Assembly: GCA_937891725.1 (NCBI GenBank) | Contig: CALAHL010000810.1 | Span: 1-5,305 of the forward strand | Length of the DNA: 5,305 nt | Origin: an uncultured Rhodospirillaceae bacterium | GTDB taxonomy: Bacteria; Pseudomonadota; Alphaproteobacteria; Thalassobaculales; Thalassobaculaceae | Direction: 5' to 3' | In this document: positions 1 to 5,305 of the stretch, one piece after another | How positions within the stretch are numbered: the first letter of the stretch is position 1 | Layout of the letters: each line of letters begins with the position of its first letter | Made by a program: the position numbers and the translations under genes | Notes under the pieces: generated by a model | What the model was told of the DNA's origin: nothing | Seen by the model: only the letters and a program-made list of their open reading frames with translations | Databases searched by the model: none

Positions 1-755
1 TGGCCCGGGATCAATCCGCCCGAATCCTTCACCTTGAAATTCCGCTTCAAGGCCGATTCCATCAAATCGCCGCCCTGCCCCACCACCGACAGAAGAACCG
101 TCATCGGAAACAGCACTTCCGGCCGCGCGTCCTGAACGAGCAGGGAGGTTACAAACGCGACCACGCCGGCAGCGCAAACGCCTCCGATAGCCCCCGACCA
201 GGTCTTGCCCGGACTGATCGAGGGACACAGTTTCGGTCCCCCGACGGTGCGTCCGATCAAATACGCCCCGACATCGGTCGCAGCGACGGTTGCCAGCATC
301 CATATGACGACTGCGAGCCCGGTCTCCGGCAGCTCCCGCAACCAGATCACAGCCACGCCGGTAACCATCGTCGACAGTGCCGCCGAGATCATCCAGCCGG
401 CCCGTGCAATCCCCTGGAAAGACGCCACAACTGCCGACAGAATCGCGCCCGCCAGACCGACTGCCAGCGCAATCCCCGGCCCGATCGCGAATGAGACCCC
501 CAGGGCCGCTACGACCGGAACCACAACCAGCCACCGTGCGCGATTGCGCTGTCCGTCCCGCCCGATCAAGGTGCCCCATTCCACCGCCATCAAGACCGCG
601 ACCGCCAAAATCGACAGCCGGAACCAGATCCCACCGGCGAAAACAGCGGCGAGCGCACCTAAGACCAGGACGATCGAAGAGACGGTCCTAAGACGCAGGT
701 CGCTGACCGGTTTGGTTGCCGGATTGGGGATTGGGGACGTAGGTGCGGGGGACAT
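1..755 (-). CDS. cdsA: Phosphatidate cytidylyltransferase (CDP-diacylglycerol synthase), N-terminal 251 residues, cut by window edge
   Basis: This integral membrane enzyme makes CDP-diacylglycerol from phosphatidate and CTP, the branch point for bacterial phospholipids. The visible 251 residues have a Pro-rich cytoplasmic start (about 1-20), then hydrophobic segments at about 25-58, 75-112, 120-139, 147-168, 188-207 and 214-226. Family landmarks are TDVGAYLIGR (160-169), SPGKTWSGAIGG (181-192) and GDLMESALKRNFKVKDSGG (229-247). The last matches the CDS family signature S-x-L-K-R-x4-K-D-x-G, and the window ends just after the following PG, so the usual HGG and D-R-x-D part lies outside. The ATG at 755-753 lies 6 bases after the uppS stop, with only a weak purine-rich stretch before it, so it is probably translated by coupling to uppS. 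There is no frameshift or stop in the visible part. The identity is secure; the exact start is less so. Confidence 0.95.
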   Translation of the reverse strand, partial: MSPAPTSPIPNPATKPVSDLRLRTVSSIVLVLGALAAVFAGGIWFRLSILAVAVLMAVEWGTLIGRDGQRNRARWLVVVPVVAALGVSFAIGPGIALAVGLAGAILSAVVASFQGIARAGWMISAALSTMVTGVAVIWLRELPETGLAVVIWMLATVAATDVGAYLIGRTVGGPKLCPSISPGKTWSGAIGGVCAAGVVAFVTSLLVQDARPEVLFPMTVLLSVVGQGGDLMESALKRNFKVKDSGGLIPG

Positions 756-761
756 CCGTCG

Positions 762-1499
762 TCAACCGACGGCTCGGCCGTAGCGGCGATCTCTGCGCGC
801 GAACTCACCCAAGGCCTCGGCCAAAGCGGCCCCGTCGAAATCGGGCCACAGCACATCCGTGAAGAAAAACTCCGCATAGGCGCACTGCCAGAGCAGAAAA
901 TTCGAAATCCGTTGTTCGCCGCTGGTCCGGATCAGCAGATCGGGATCCGGGAGATCGCTGGTGAACATCCGTCCCCGAACTGCATTCTCATCGATCATAT
1001 TCGGGTCGATCCGGCCTTCCGCCGCGTCCTTTGCCAGGCTCCGGGCCGCATCGGTTATCTCCGCCCGCCCGCCGTAACTGATGGCAAGGGTCAGAAACAA
1101 TCCGGAGTTGCTCTCGGTCTCGCGCTCGGCGTGGTCGATCAAGGATAAAAGATCATTCGACAGGGTTGTTCTGTCACCGATCACGCGGAACCGAATGTTG
1201 TTCCGCTTCATCTCGGCGATCTCGCGCCGGAGATAGAACCGGATCAAACTCATGATCTCGCCGACCTCTTCAGGTGATCGGCTCCAGTTCTCGCTGGAAA
1301 ACCCGAACAGCGTCAGATGGGTCACCCCGAGATCGCCGGCCGCTTCGATCGTCCGCCTGACCGCCCGCGCGCCCTCGCGATGCCCCAGGGTCCGAGGCAG
1401 TCCGCGCGCACGCGCCCAGCGTCCGTTGCCGTCCATGATCACGGCGACATGCAGGGGGAGCGCCTGTTCGGCGGCTGTCACGGCCACGTCCACCATCAT
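762..1499 (-). CDS. uppS: Undecaprenyl diphosphate synthase (cis-prenyltransferase)
   Basis: It condenses isopentenyl diphosphate onto farnesyl diphosphate with cis geometry to make the C55 carrier lipid precursor for peptidoglycan and other envelope polymers. At 245 residues it has normal length. All family regions are visible: HVAVIMDGNGRWA (17-29) with the Mg-binding catalytic Asp23; GH at 39-40; FGFSSENWSR (65-74) with Asn71; ISYGGRAEI (140-148); and DPDLLIRTSGEQRISNFLLWQ (185-205) with the diphosphate-binding Arg191 and Arg197, followed by Glu210. These correspond to E. coli Asp26, Arg194, Arg200 and Glu213 with a constant offset of three. Position 141 is Ser where E. coli has Asn in NYGG, a conservative change. 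The ATG at 1499-1497 shares a base with the frr stop (TGATG). A second in-frame ATG follows at once, so either could start the protein. AGGT just upstream, inside the end of frr, is a possible ribosome binding site. Confidence 0.97.
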   Translation of the reverse strand: MMVDVAVTAAEQALPLHVAVIMDGNGRWARARGLPRTLGHREGARAVRRTIEAAGDLGVTHLTLFGFSSENWSRSPEEVGEIMSLIRFYLRREIAEMKRNNIRFRVIGDRTTLSNDLLSLIDHAERETESNSGLFLTLAISYGGRAEITDAARSLAKDAAEGRIDPNMIDENAVRGRMFTSDLPDPDLLIRTSGEQRISNFLLWQCAYAEFFFTDVLWPDFDGAALAEALGEFARRDRRYGRAVG

Positions 1500-2059
1500 C
1501 AGACCTGCATGATGTCCTTTTCCTTGGCCGACAACAGCTCGTCGATCATGCCCGTGTATTTATCGGTCAGATCCTGGACCTCGCTCTCGTAGAGACGCTT
1601 GTCGTCCTCGCTGAGATCCCCGTCCTTTTCCATCTTCTTGAGCTGGTCCATTCCGTCGCGGCGCACGTTGCGCACGGCGACCCGTCCGCTTTCGGCATAC
1701 CGGGCGGCGACCTTAGACAGCTCGGTCCGGCGTTCCTCGGTCAGATCCGGCAACGGGATGCGAATCAGCTGCCCGTCGCTCATCGGATTGAGACCCAGAT
1801 CGGACGTCCGGATGGCCTTCTCGACCGCCTTGACCATGCCCTTGTCCCAAACCTGGATCGTCAGCATGCGCGGCTCCGGCACGCTGACGCTGCCGACCTG
1901 ATTGATCGGCATGTGGCTGCCGTAGGCCTCGACCTGCACGGTGTCCAACAGGTTGACCGAGGCCCGACCGGTTCTCAGCCCCTGAAATTCCTTCTTTAAC
2001 GCATCAAGCGCGCCGGACATGCGTTTCTCGAGATCGTCAAGATCCAGATCGTCGGCCAT
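1499..2059 (-). CDS. frr: Ribosome recycling factor
   Basis: RRF works with EF-G to split post-termination ribosomes and release mRNA and tRNA. The 186 residues match the usual length of about 185. Helical domain I is formed by residues 1-30 and about 105-186. The small beta domain II lies between, about 31-104. Recognisable blocks are GLRTGRASVNLLD (27-39), AIRTSDLGLNP (82-92), RIPLPDLTEERR (100-111) and VAVRNVRRD (127-135), the conserved Arg-rich stretch of the domain I helices involved in ribosome binding. The start ATG (2059-2057) has GAGGA at 2071-2067, seven bases upstream, and gives an N-terminal helix reaching KRM at 12-14, one residue longer than in E. coli. The stop overlaps the uppS start by one base. 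Upstream is a 154-base gap to pyrH containing a very short ORF that ends on this start codon in TAATG. Confidence 0.98.
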   Translation of the reverse strand: MADDLDLDDLEKRMSGALDALKKEFQGLRTGRASVNLLDTVQVEAYGSHMPINQVGSVSVPEPRMLTIQVWDKGMVKAVEKAIRTSDLGLNPMSDGQLIRIPLPDLTEERRTELSKVAARYAESGRVAVRNVRRDGMDQLKKMEKDGDLSEDDKRLYESEVQDLTDKYTGMIDELLSAKEKDIMQV

Positions 2060-2100
2060 TAGGACATCCTCATGCTTTCACGTCGAATCTCGCTGATCAT
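2059..2100 (-). CDS. Possible 13-codon leader ORF ending on the frr start codon
   Basis: Read on the minus strand from the ATG at 2100-2098, this frame encodes MISEIRRESMRMS and stops with TAA at 2061-2059, sharing its last A with the frr ATG. An in-frame ATG at 2124-2122 would extend it to 21 residues. The frr Shine-Dalgarno GAGGA lies inside it, so a ribosome crossing it would deliver itself to the frr start. The peptide resembles the first residues of E. coli ribosome recycling factor (MISDIRKD). The only hint of a ribosome binding site is the GGGG just before the ATG. It is too short to judge by codon use, and chance remains a real possibility. The resemblance is seen; any function is inference. 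Confidence 0.25.
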   Translation of the reverse strand: MISEIRRESMRMS

Positions 2101-2213
2101 ACCCCGCCGCTCGACAATTTCCATTGCATCCGGACATTTCGACCTTGGCGCGATGCTCCGGCACAAAAATGGTCAAAATCGGGGTATTGCAAGGCAAAGA
2201 GACCTAGAACGGA
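2060..2213 (-). other. pyrH-frr intergenic region, 154 bases
   Basis: This is the longest gap within the gene cluster. It holds the frr ribosome binding site (GAGGA, 2071-2067) and the short leader ORF. The pyrH-proximal half is locally richer in A and T on the minus strand (around 2160-2190) than the surrounding coding DNA. I see no strong hairpin followed by a T run, hence no clear terminator. A TATGAT hexamer at 2101-2096 resembles a -10 box, but no convincing -35 box stands 16-18 bases before it. A separate promoter for frr-uppS-cdsA here is possible but not shown by the sequence. Confidence 0.5.
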
Positions 2214-2966
2214 CTATTCCGTTATGATGGTGTACCGTCCACGTCCCTGCACCACATCCGCGAACGCTCCGTTGTTGTGGATCGAAAAAACCAGGATCGG
2301 AATGCCGTTCTCGCGTGCCAAGGAAATCGCCGAGGCGTCCATCACCTTCAGATCGTCCCGCAGCACATCCATGTAGGTGAGCGTCTCATACCGCTTGGCG
2401 GTCGGCACCTTGATCGGATCGGCATCGTAGACCCCATCGACCTTGGTCGCCTTCAGCATTGCGTCGCAGCCCATCTCGGACGCCCGAAGGGCCGCCGCAG
2501 TGTCAGTCGTGAAAAACGGGTTTCCCGTTCCGGCGGCGAAGATCACCACTCGGCCCTTCTCCATGTGCCGCATGGCGCGGCGGCGGATATAGGGTTCGCA
2601 CACGGCTGCGATTGGCAGGGCGGAGAGCACCCGGGTCGGACAGCCGCGCTTTTCAAGGGCGGACTGCATGGCCAGTGAGTTCATCACCGTGGCCAGCATC
2701 CCCATGTAGTCGCCGGTCGCCCGCTCCATGCCGGCCGCCGCACCGGAGATCCCGCGGAAGATGTTGCCGCCGCCGATCACCAGACAAACCTCGCCACCGA
2801 CGTCGAGGACCGATTGAACCTCGCCGGCGACCCGGTCGACCATGTTTGGATCAAGCCCGTAGGAGAGTTCTCCCATCAAGGCCTCTCCGGAGATTTTCAG
2901 CAACACCCGCTTGAATCGCGGCCCGCTCTTTGAGCCATCTGCGTCTGTCGCCGTATCTCCGGACAT
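2214..2966 (-). CDS. pyrH: Uridylate kinase (UMP kinase)
   Basis: It phosphorylates UMP to UDP with ATP in pyrimidine nucleotide synthesis and belongs to the amino-acid kinase fold, not to the eukaryotic UMP/CMP kinase family. With the start used here it has 250 residues. Landmarks are KRVLLKISGEALMG (19-32), phosphate-binding GGGNIFRG (65-72), DYMGMLATVMN (86-96), AAGTGNPFFTTDTAA (144-158) and LKATKVDGVYDADP (171-184) in the ATP-binding lobe. The open frame extends to a TTG at 3002, but the ATG at 2966-2964 is preceded by GGAGAGG with five bases of spacing. It gives a length close to the E. coli protein (about 240), with a short polar leader before the KRVLLK strand, so I chose it. The stop is TAG at 2216-2214. 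It follows tsf by 43 bases, most likely in the same transcript. Confidence 0.97.
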   Translation of the reverse strand: MSGDTATDADGSKSGPRFKRVLLKISGEALMGELSYGLDPNMVDRVAGEVQSVLDVGGEVCLVIGGGNIFRGISGAAAGMERATGDYMGMLATVMNSLAMQSALEKRGCPTRVLSALPIAAVCEPYIRRRAMRHMEKGRVVIFAAGTGNPFFTTDTAAALRASEMGCDAMLKATKVDGVYDADPIKVPTAKRYETLTYMDVLRDDLKVMDASAISLARENGIPILVFSIHNNGAFADVVQGRGRYTIITE

Positions 2967-3009
2967 TGAGGCCTCTCCGGTTGTTCGATCTCTGTCTGGC
3001 AAATGCCGA

Positions 3010-3930
3010 TCAGTGCTTCAGCGTCGCCGCGACTTCGGCCGCGAAATCGCTTTCTTCCTTCTCGATGCCCTCGCCCAACTGGAAGCGGACGAAACCAGTC
3101 AATGTAACCGGTGCGCCCAAGTCTTTGGCGGCATTTTCGAGCACCTTGCGGATCTGAGTCTCACCGTCGACCATCGAAGTCTGCTCCAGAAGGACAACCT
3201 CCTGGTAGAACTTGCGCATCCGTCCTTCGACCATCTTCTCGGCAATTTCCTGCGACTTGCCGGATGCCTTCGCCTGGTCGATCAGAACGGTCCGCTCGCG
3301 CTCAACCAGACTCTGGTCGAGATCGTCGGTGGACAGGCTCTGCGGGTTGGCGGCAGCCACATGCAAGGCGATCTGCTTGGCGATGTCTGCCAGCTTGTCC
3401 TTGTCACCGGTCGACTCGATTGCGACCAGCACGCCGATCTTACCGAGACCCGCAGCGGCGGCGTTGTGCATGTATGGCACCACAACTCCATCACCGACCG
3501 ACAGGGACGCGGCCCGGCGGAACGTCATGTTCTCGCCAATGGTTGCGATGTTGTGGGTCAGTTCTTCCTCGACAGTGCGACCGGTTCCCGGAAAGGCGGT
3601 CGCCTTCAGCGCGTCAACGTCGGAGGTGCCGAGCGCCAGCTTGGCGACGGTCCCGACAAAACCTTGGAACGCCTCGTTGCGGGCAACGAAGTCGGTCTCG
3701 GAATTGATCTCGACAACAGCACCCTTGGTGCCGTCGACAGCGACGCCGACCAGACCCTCCGCAGCGACGCGGCCCGATTTCTTGGCAGCGGCGGCGAGGC
3801 CTTTCTTGCGCAGCCAGTCGATCGCGGCTTCGATATCGCCGTCGGTCTCTCCGAGTGCTTTTTTACAGTCCATCATGCCTGCGCCAGTCTTCTCGCGCAG
3901 ATCCTTAACCAGGGCAGCGGTGACAGCCAT
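3010..3930 (-). CDS. tsf: Translation elongation factor Ts
   Basis: EF-Ts is the guanine nucleotide exchange factor of EF-Tu, removing GDP so that EF-Tu can reload with GTP. The 306 residues begin with the N-terminal UBA-like domain: LVKDLREKTGAGMMDCKKAL at 7-26, including the EF-Ts signature. The core then carries NSETDFVARNEAF (76-88); Asp80 and Phe81 are the residues known from E. coli EF-Ts to reach into EF-Tu. The end, from VTLTGFVRFQLGEG onward, is the normal C-terminal strand and helix. It is longer than the E. coli protein (283), as I expect for alphaproteobacteria. The frame is open to a GTG at 3972, but the ATG at 3930 has GAGGAAGG close upstream and gives the standard MAVTAALVKDLR start. 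The GTG would lie inside a hairpin. It follows rpsB, the usual partner, across a 117-base spacer with two hairpins. Confidence 0.98.
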   Translation of the reverse strand: MAVTAALVKDLREKTGAGMMDCKKALGETDGDIEAAIDWLRKKGLAAAAKKSGRVAAEGLVGVAVDGTKGAVVEINSETDFVARNEAFQGFVGTVAKLALGTSDVDALKATAFPGTGRTVEEELTHNIATIGENMTFRRAASLSVGDGVVVPYMHNAAAAGLGKIGVLVAIESTGDKDKLADIAKQIALHVAAANPQSLSTDDLDQSLVERERTVLIDQAKASGKSQEIAEKMVEGRMRKFYQEVVLLEQTSMVDGETQIRKVLENAAKDLGAPVTLTGFVRFQLGEGIEKEESDFAAEVAATLKH

Positions 3931-3959
3931 CGTGCCTTCCTCGTCTTTCACTAACGAAC

Positions 3960-3980
3960 GGTCGCCGCTCACCGGCGACC
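3960..3980 (-). promoter_or_regulatory. Hairpin just upstream of the tsf ribosome binding site
   Basis: GGTCGCCG (3960-3967) and CGGCGACC (3973-3980) are perfect inverted repeats giving an eight-pair GC-rich stem with a five-base loop. In the minus-strand transcript it ends about 30 bases before the tsf start. No U run follows (the next bases are GTTCGTTAG), so it is not a classical terminator. It could limit read-through, stabilise the mRNA end or affect tsf translation. The structure is seen; the role is inferred. Confidence 0.45.
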
Positions 3981-3993
3981 CTTTTCCGAGCGA

Positions 3994-4017
3994 ACGGCGC
4001 CGCTAGAACGGCGCCGT
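3994..4017 (-). promoter_or_regulatory. Strong hairpin in the rpsB-tsf spacer, possible attenuator
   Basis: ACGGCGCCG (3994-4002) and CGGCGCCGT (4009-4017) form a perfect nine-pair, almost all GC stem around a six-base loop, about 30 bases after the rpsB stop. Each arm is also nearly a palindrome in itself, and an 11-base direct repeat (3992-4002 and 4006-4016) covers it. On the transcript it is followed by TCGCTCGGAAAAGG rather than a U run, so intrinsic termination would be weak. Partial termination or RNA processing between rpsB and tsf is a reasonable reading. Confidence 0.5.
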
Positions 4018-4047
4018 CACACGGTCTCAAACCTCAACCGCGACGGA

Positions 4048-4872
4048 TCAAACCTTGGCGGCCTGATCGGCTTCCGGCGCCGCTTCGGCAACCGGCTCGG
4101 CAGCAGCCGCTTCCGGGGCCGCCGCGAGTTCCGGCTCAATCGGAGCCTGCTCGCTGGCACCGACATCGACGCCGGACGCGGTCTGCTCGGCCTGCAGGCC
4201 GTCGCGCACCGAACGCACCATCAGGTCGCAATAGAACTCGATCGCCCGCATGGCGTCGTCGTTGCCGGGAATTGGATACTCGACACCGTCAGGATTGCTG
4301 TTGCTGTCAAGCACGGCCACAACCGGGATACCCAGAGTGTTGGCCTCTTGAACCGCCAGCTGCTCCTTGTTGGTGTCGATCACCACCATAATGTCAGGCA
4401 GGCCGCCCATTTCCTTGATGCCGCCAAGCGCGCGCTCCAGCTTGTCGCGCTCCCGGGTCAGGTTCAGCAGCTCTTTCTTGGTCAGACCACCCTCGCCCTT
4501 GCCCAGGCGCTCCTCGAGCTCCTTGAGGCGCCGGATCGAGTTCGAGATGGTCTTCCAGTTGGTCAGCATGCCGCCGAGCCAGCGGTGGTTGACATAGTAC
4601 TGGCCGGACTTGACGGCGGCCTGGGCCACCATCTCGGAGGCCTGACGCTTGGTGCCGACGAACAGAACGCGACCGTTATTGGCGACCACGTTGCGGACCG
4701 CTTCGAGCGCCCGGTGCAGCAAAGGCACGGTCTGACGCAGGTCCAGAATGTGAACATTGTTGCGTGTGCCGAAGATGAAGGGTTCCATCTTCGGGTTCCA
4801 GCGCCGCGTGTGGTGGCCGAAATGAATGCCGGCTTCAAGAAGCTGGCGCATCGTGAAAGTTGGGAGAGCCAT
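4048..4872 (-). CDS. rpsB: 30S ribosomal protein S2
   Basis: S2 is a late-assembling protein of the small subunit, placed between head and body and needed for S1 binding. The 274 residues begin with MALPTFTMRQLLEAGIHFGH and HHTRRWNPKM (20-29). NVHILDLRQT (39-48), GRVLFVGTKRQA (67-78) and YYVNHRWLGGMLTNW (92-106, an S2 family signature) follow. A Lys/Glu/Arg-rich coiled-coil-like stretch runs at about 113-150, then GLPDIMVVIDTNKE (157-170) and IPVVAVLDSNSNPDGVEYPIPGND (182-205). After about 230 the protein has a low-complexity Ala/Glu/Pro tail absent from the 241-residue E. coli protein. This tail is likely disordered and fits an alphaproteobacterium. The ATG at 4872 has GAGGA five bases upstream. 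It is the first gene of the minus-strand cluster; control by S2 on its own leader is known in other bacteria and possible here. Confidence 0.98.
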   Translation of the reverse strand: MALPTFTMRQLLEAGIHFGHHTRRWNPKMEPFIFGTRNNVHILDLRQTVPLLHRALEAVRNVVANNGRVLFVGTKRQASEMVAQAAVKSGQYYVNHRWLGGMLTNWKTISNSIRRLKELEERLGKGEGGLTKKELLNLTRERDKLERALGGIKEMGGLPDIMVVIDTNKEQLAVQEANTLGIPVVAVLDSNSNPDGVEYPIPGNDDAMRAIEFYCDLMVRSVRDGLQAEQTASGVDVGASEQAPIEPELAAAPEAAAAEPVAEAAPEADQAAKV

Positions 4873-4987
4873 GTTTTTCCTCGTCTTCTCCGGTTACTCC
4901 GCCACGGACAGACACCGATCGATATCGGCACCGGAGCGACCTGACCAAGTCGGCATAACCCGAACCCTGGGGGCCGCGCGCCCGTGT
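4873..4987 (-). promoter_or_regulatory. rpsB leader and shared divergent control region
   Basis: These 115 bases separate rpsB from the divergent gene and must hold at least the rpsB 5' leader. The rpsB ribosome binding site is GAGGA at 4882-4878. In the minus-strand transcript, CTCCG (4936-4932) can pair with CGGAG (4901-4897), enclosing a smaller stem of CCGAT (4928-4924) with ATCGG (4919-4915) around a four-base loop. This foldable segment ends about 15 bases before the ribosome binding site, where an S2-responsive or other leader structure would be expected. I found no convincing -35/-10 pair, so the promoter is not located; it may lie within the start of the divergent gene. Confidence 0.4.
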
Positions 4988-5305
4988 GTGGGATTGAACG
5001 GCCGCTTACCTACTCCCCCCGCCGCCGTTTTGCAAGGCTGGCGGTGCCTGATCCTCGCCGCAGCGCTCGGGGCCTCGGTCTTTGTGGGCCTGTCCTCTCG
5101 ACCGGCCCAAGCCGCCGAACCGCCGTTAGGCGACCGGATCGCCGAGCAGCTGTGCTACCCGGACGCCACCGAAGAGCTGGAACTGAGCGCCCAGGACGCA
5201 TCTGAATACGCCTCCAGTTTCGCGATGACCGGCGCCTATCGGGATATCCAGGGGGCCGAGGGGCGAGCGGATTTCACCAAGAACGGCCCGGTCGCTGAAT
5301 GCCGC
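4988..5305 (+). CDS. Putative exported protein of unknown function, N-terminal part
   Basis: I do not recognise this protein. The plus-strand frame is open to the right edge (106 codons from GTG 4988), with strongly GC-ending codons like the neighbouring genes, so it looks coding. It starts with a short region carrying Arg6 and Arg19, then a hydrophobic core, CLILAAALGASVFVGL (20-35). The signal peptidase I site AQA before AE follows, with cleavage after about residue 42. The predicted mature part is acidic and polar, with Cys56 and Cys105 that could form a disulfide in the periplasm. The start is uncertain. GTG 4988, TTG 4994 and TTG 5030 are all possible and none has a good ribosome binding site. 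TTG 5030 would give a more compact signal peptide. The frame is open back to an ATG at 4871, but that would cover the whole rpsB leader. It is transcribed away from rpsB. Confidence 0.6.
   Translation, partial: MGLNGRLPTPPAAVLQGWRCLILAAALGASVFVGLSSRPAQAAEPPLGDRIAEQLCYPDATEELELSAQDASEYASSFAMTGAYRDIQGAEGRADFTKNGPVAECR

Noticed and set aside
205..783. Plus-strand open frame of 192 codons opposite cdsA
   Set aside because: The minus strand reads cleanly as CdsA with its family signature; the plus frame is Thr/Ala/Pro-rich shadow sequence.
2186..2194. TTGCAAGGC occurring both before frr and before rpsB (5030-5038)
   Set aside because: A nine-base match in two GC-rich regions is weak, and no further similarity surrounds it.
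2967..3002. N-terminal extension of pyrH from TTG 3002
   Set aside because: The downstream ATG at 2966 has a near-ideal Shine-Dalgarno, whereas the TTG has none and the extension matches nothing in the family.
2911..3954. Plus-strand open frame of 347 codons antisense to tsf
   Set aside because: It is the mirror of a GC-rich conserved gene, crosses the tsf-pyrH junction, and has no domain or sensible ribosome binding site. tsf on the other strand is unmistakable.
3931..3972. N-terminal extension of tsf from GTG 3972
   Set aside because: EF-Ts proteins start at the equivalent of the ATG at 3930, which has a strong ribosome binding site. The GTG lies inside the hairpin at 3960-3980.
3212..4006. 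Plus-strand open frame of 264 codons antisense to tsf
   Set aside because: Ser/Arg/Pro-rich composition typical of an antisense shadow; it ends inside the rpsB-tsf hairpin region.
4348..4944. Plus-strand open frame of 198 codons antisense to rpsB
   Set aside because: Shadow of the rpsB codons; no family features and it runs through the rpsB start and leader.
4871..4987. In-frame ATG at 4871 with GGGAGAG upstream as start of the divergent exported protein
   Set aside because: It overlaps the rpsB start codon and would translate the entire rpsB leader, and the signal peptide would then be internal. The purine-rich match lies within rpsB coding sequence.
5007..5035. TTGCAA and TAGGTA with 17-base spacing on the minus strand as rpsB promoter
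   Set aside because: The -10 candidate matches the consensus at only two of six positions and the -35 candidate is palindromic and not distinctive, so I cannot call it.

Overview
The window is a GC-rich stretch of what looks like an alphaproteobacterial chromosome. The suggestion rests on gene order and protein style: an S2 protein with an HHTRRWNPKM N-terminus and an Ala/Glu/Pro-rich tail, an EF-Ts of about 306 residues, and a ribosome recycling factor starting MADDLDLDDLEKRM. I cannot go below class level with confidence; Rhodospirillales-like is a guess.

Nearly everything is one conserved cluster on the minus strand, transcribed from right to left: rpsB (4872-4048), tsf (3930-3010), pyrH (2966-2214), frr (2059-1499), uppS (1499-762) and the start of cdsA (755 down to the left edge, cut inside its family signature). 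The order joins translation (S2, EF-Ts, ribosome recycling factor) to UMP phosphorylation (PyrH) and envelope lipid synthesis (undecaprenyl diphosphate synthase, CDP-diacylglycerol synthase). frr and uppS overlap by one base and uppS and cdsA are 6 bases apart, which suggests coupled translation. tsf and pyrH are 43 bases apart. The wider gaps are rpsB-tsf (117 bases, two strong tandem hairpins) and pyrH-frr (154 bases, with a very short ORF that ends on the frr start codon).

Right of rpsB, a divergent plus-strand reading frame runs off the window. It starts with a good signal peptide and has the codon bias of a real gene, but I do not recognise it. The 115 bases between its likely start and rpsB must hold the rpsB leader and control signals.

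Two starts were moved inward from the longest open frames, to ATG codons with strong Shine-Dalgarno sequences: pyrH to 2966 and tsf to 3930. The window is mostly ordinary housekeeping DNA, with no mobile element, CRISPR array, tRNA or rRNA. The oddest detail is the 13-codon ORF before frr, whose peptide resembles the first residues of E. coli ribosome recycling factor.
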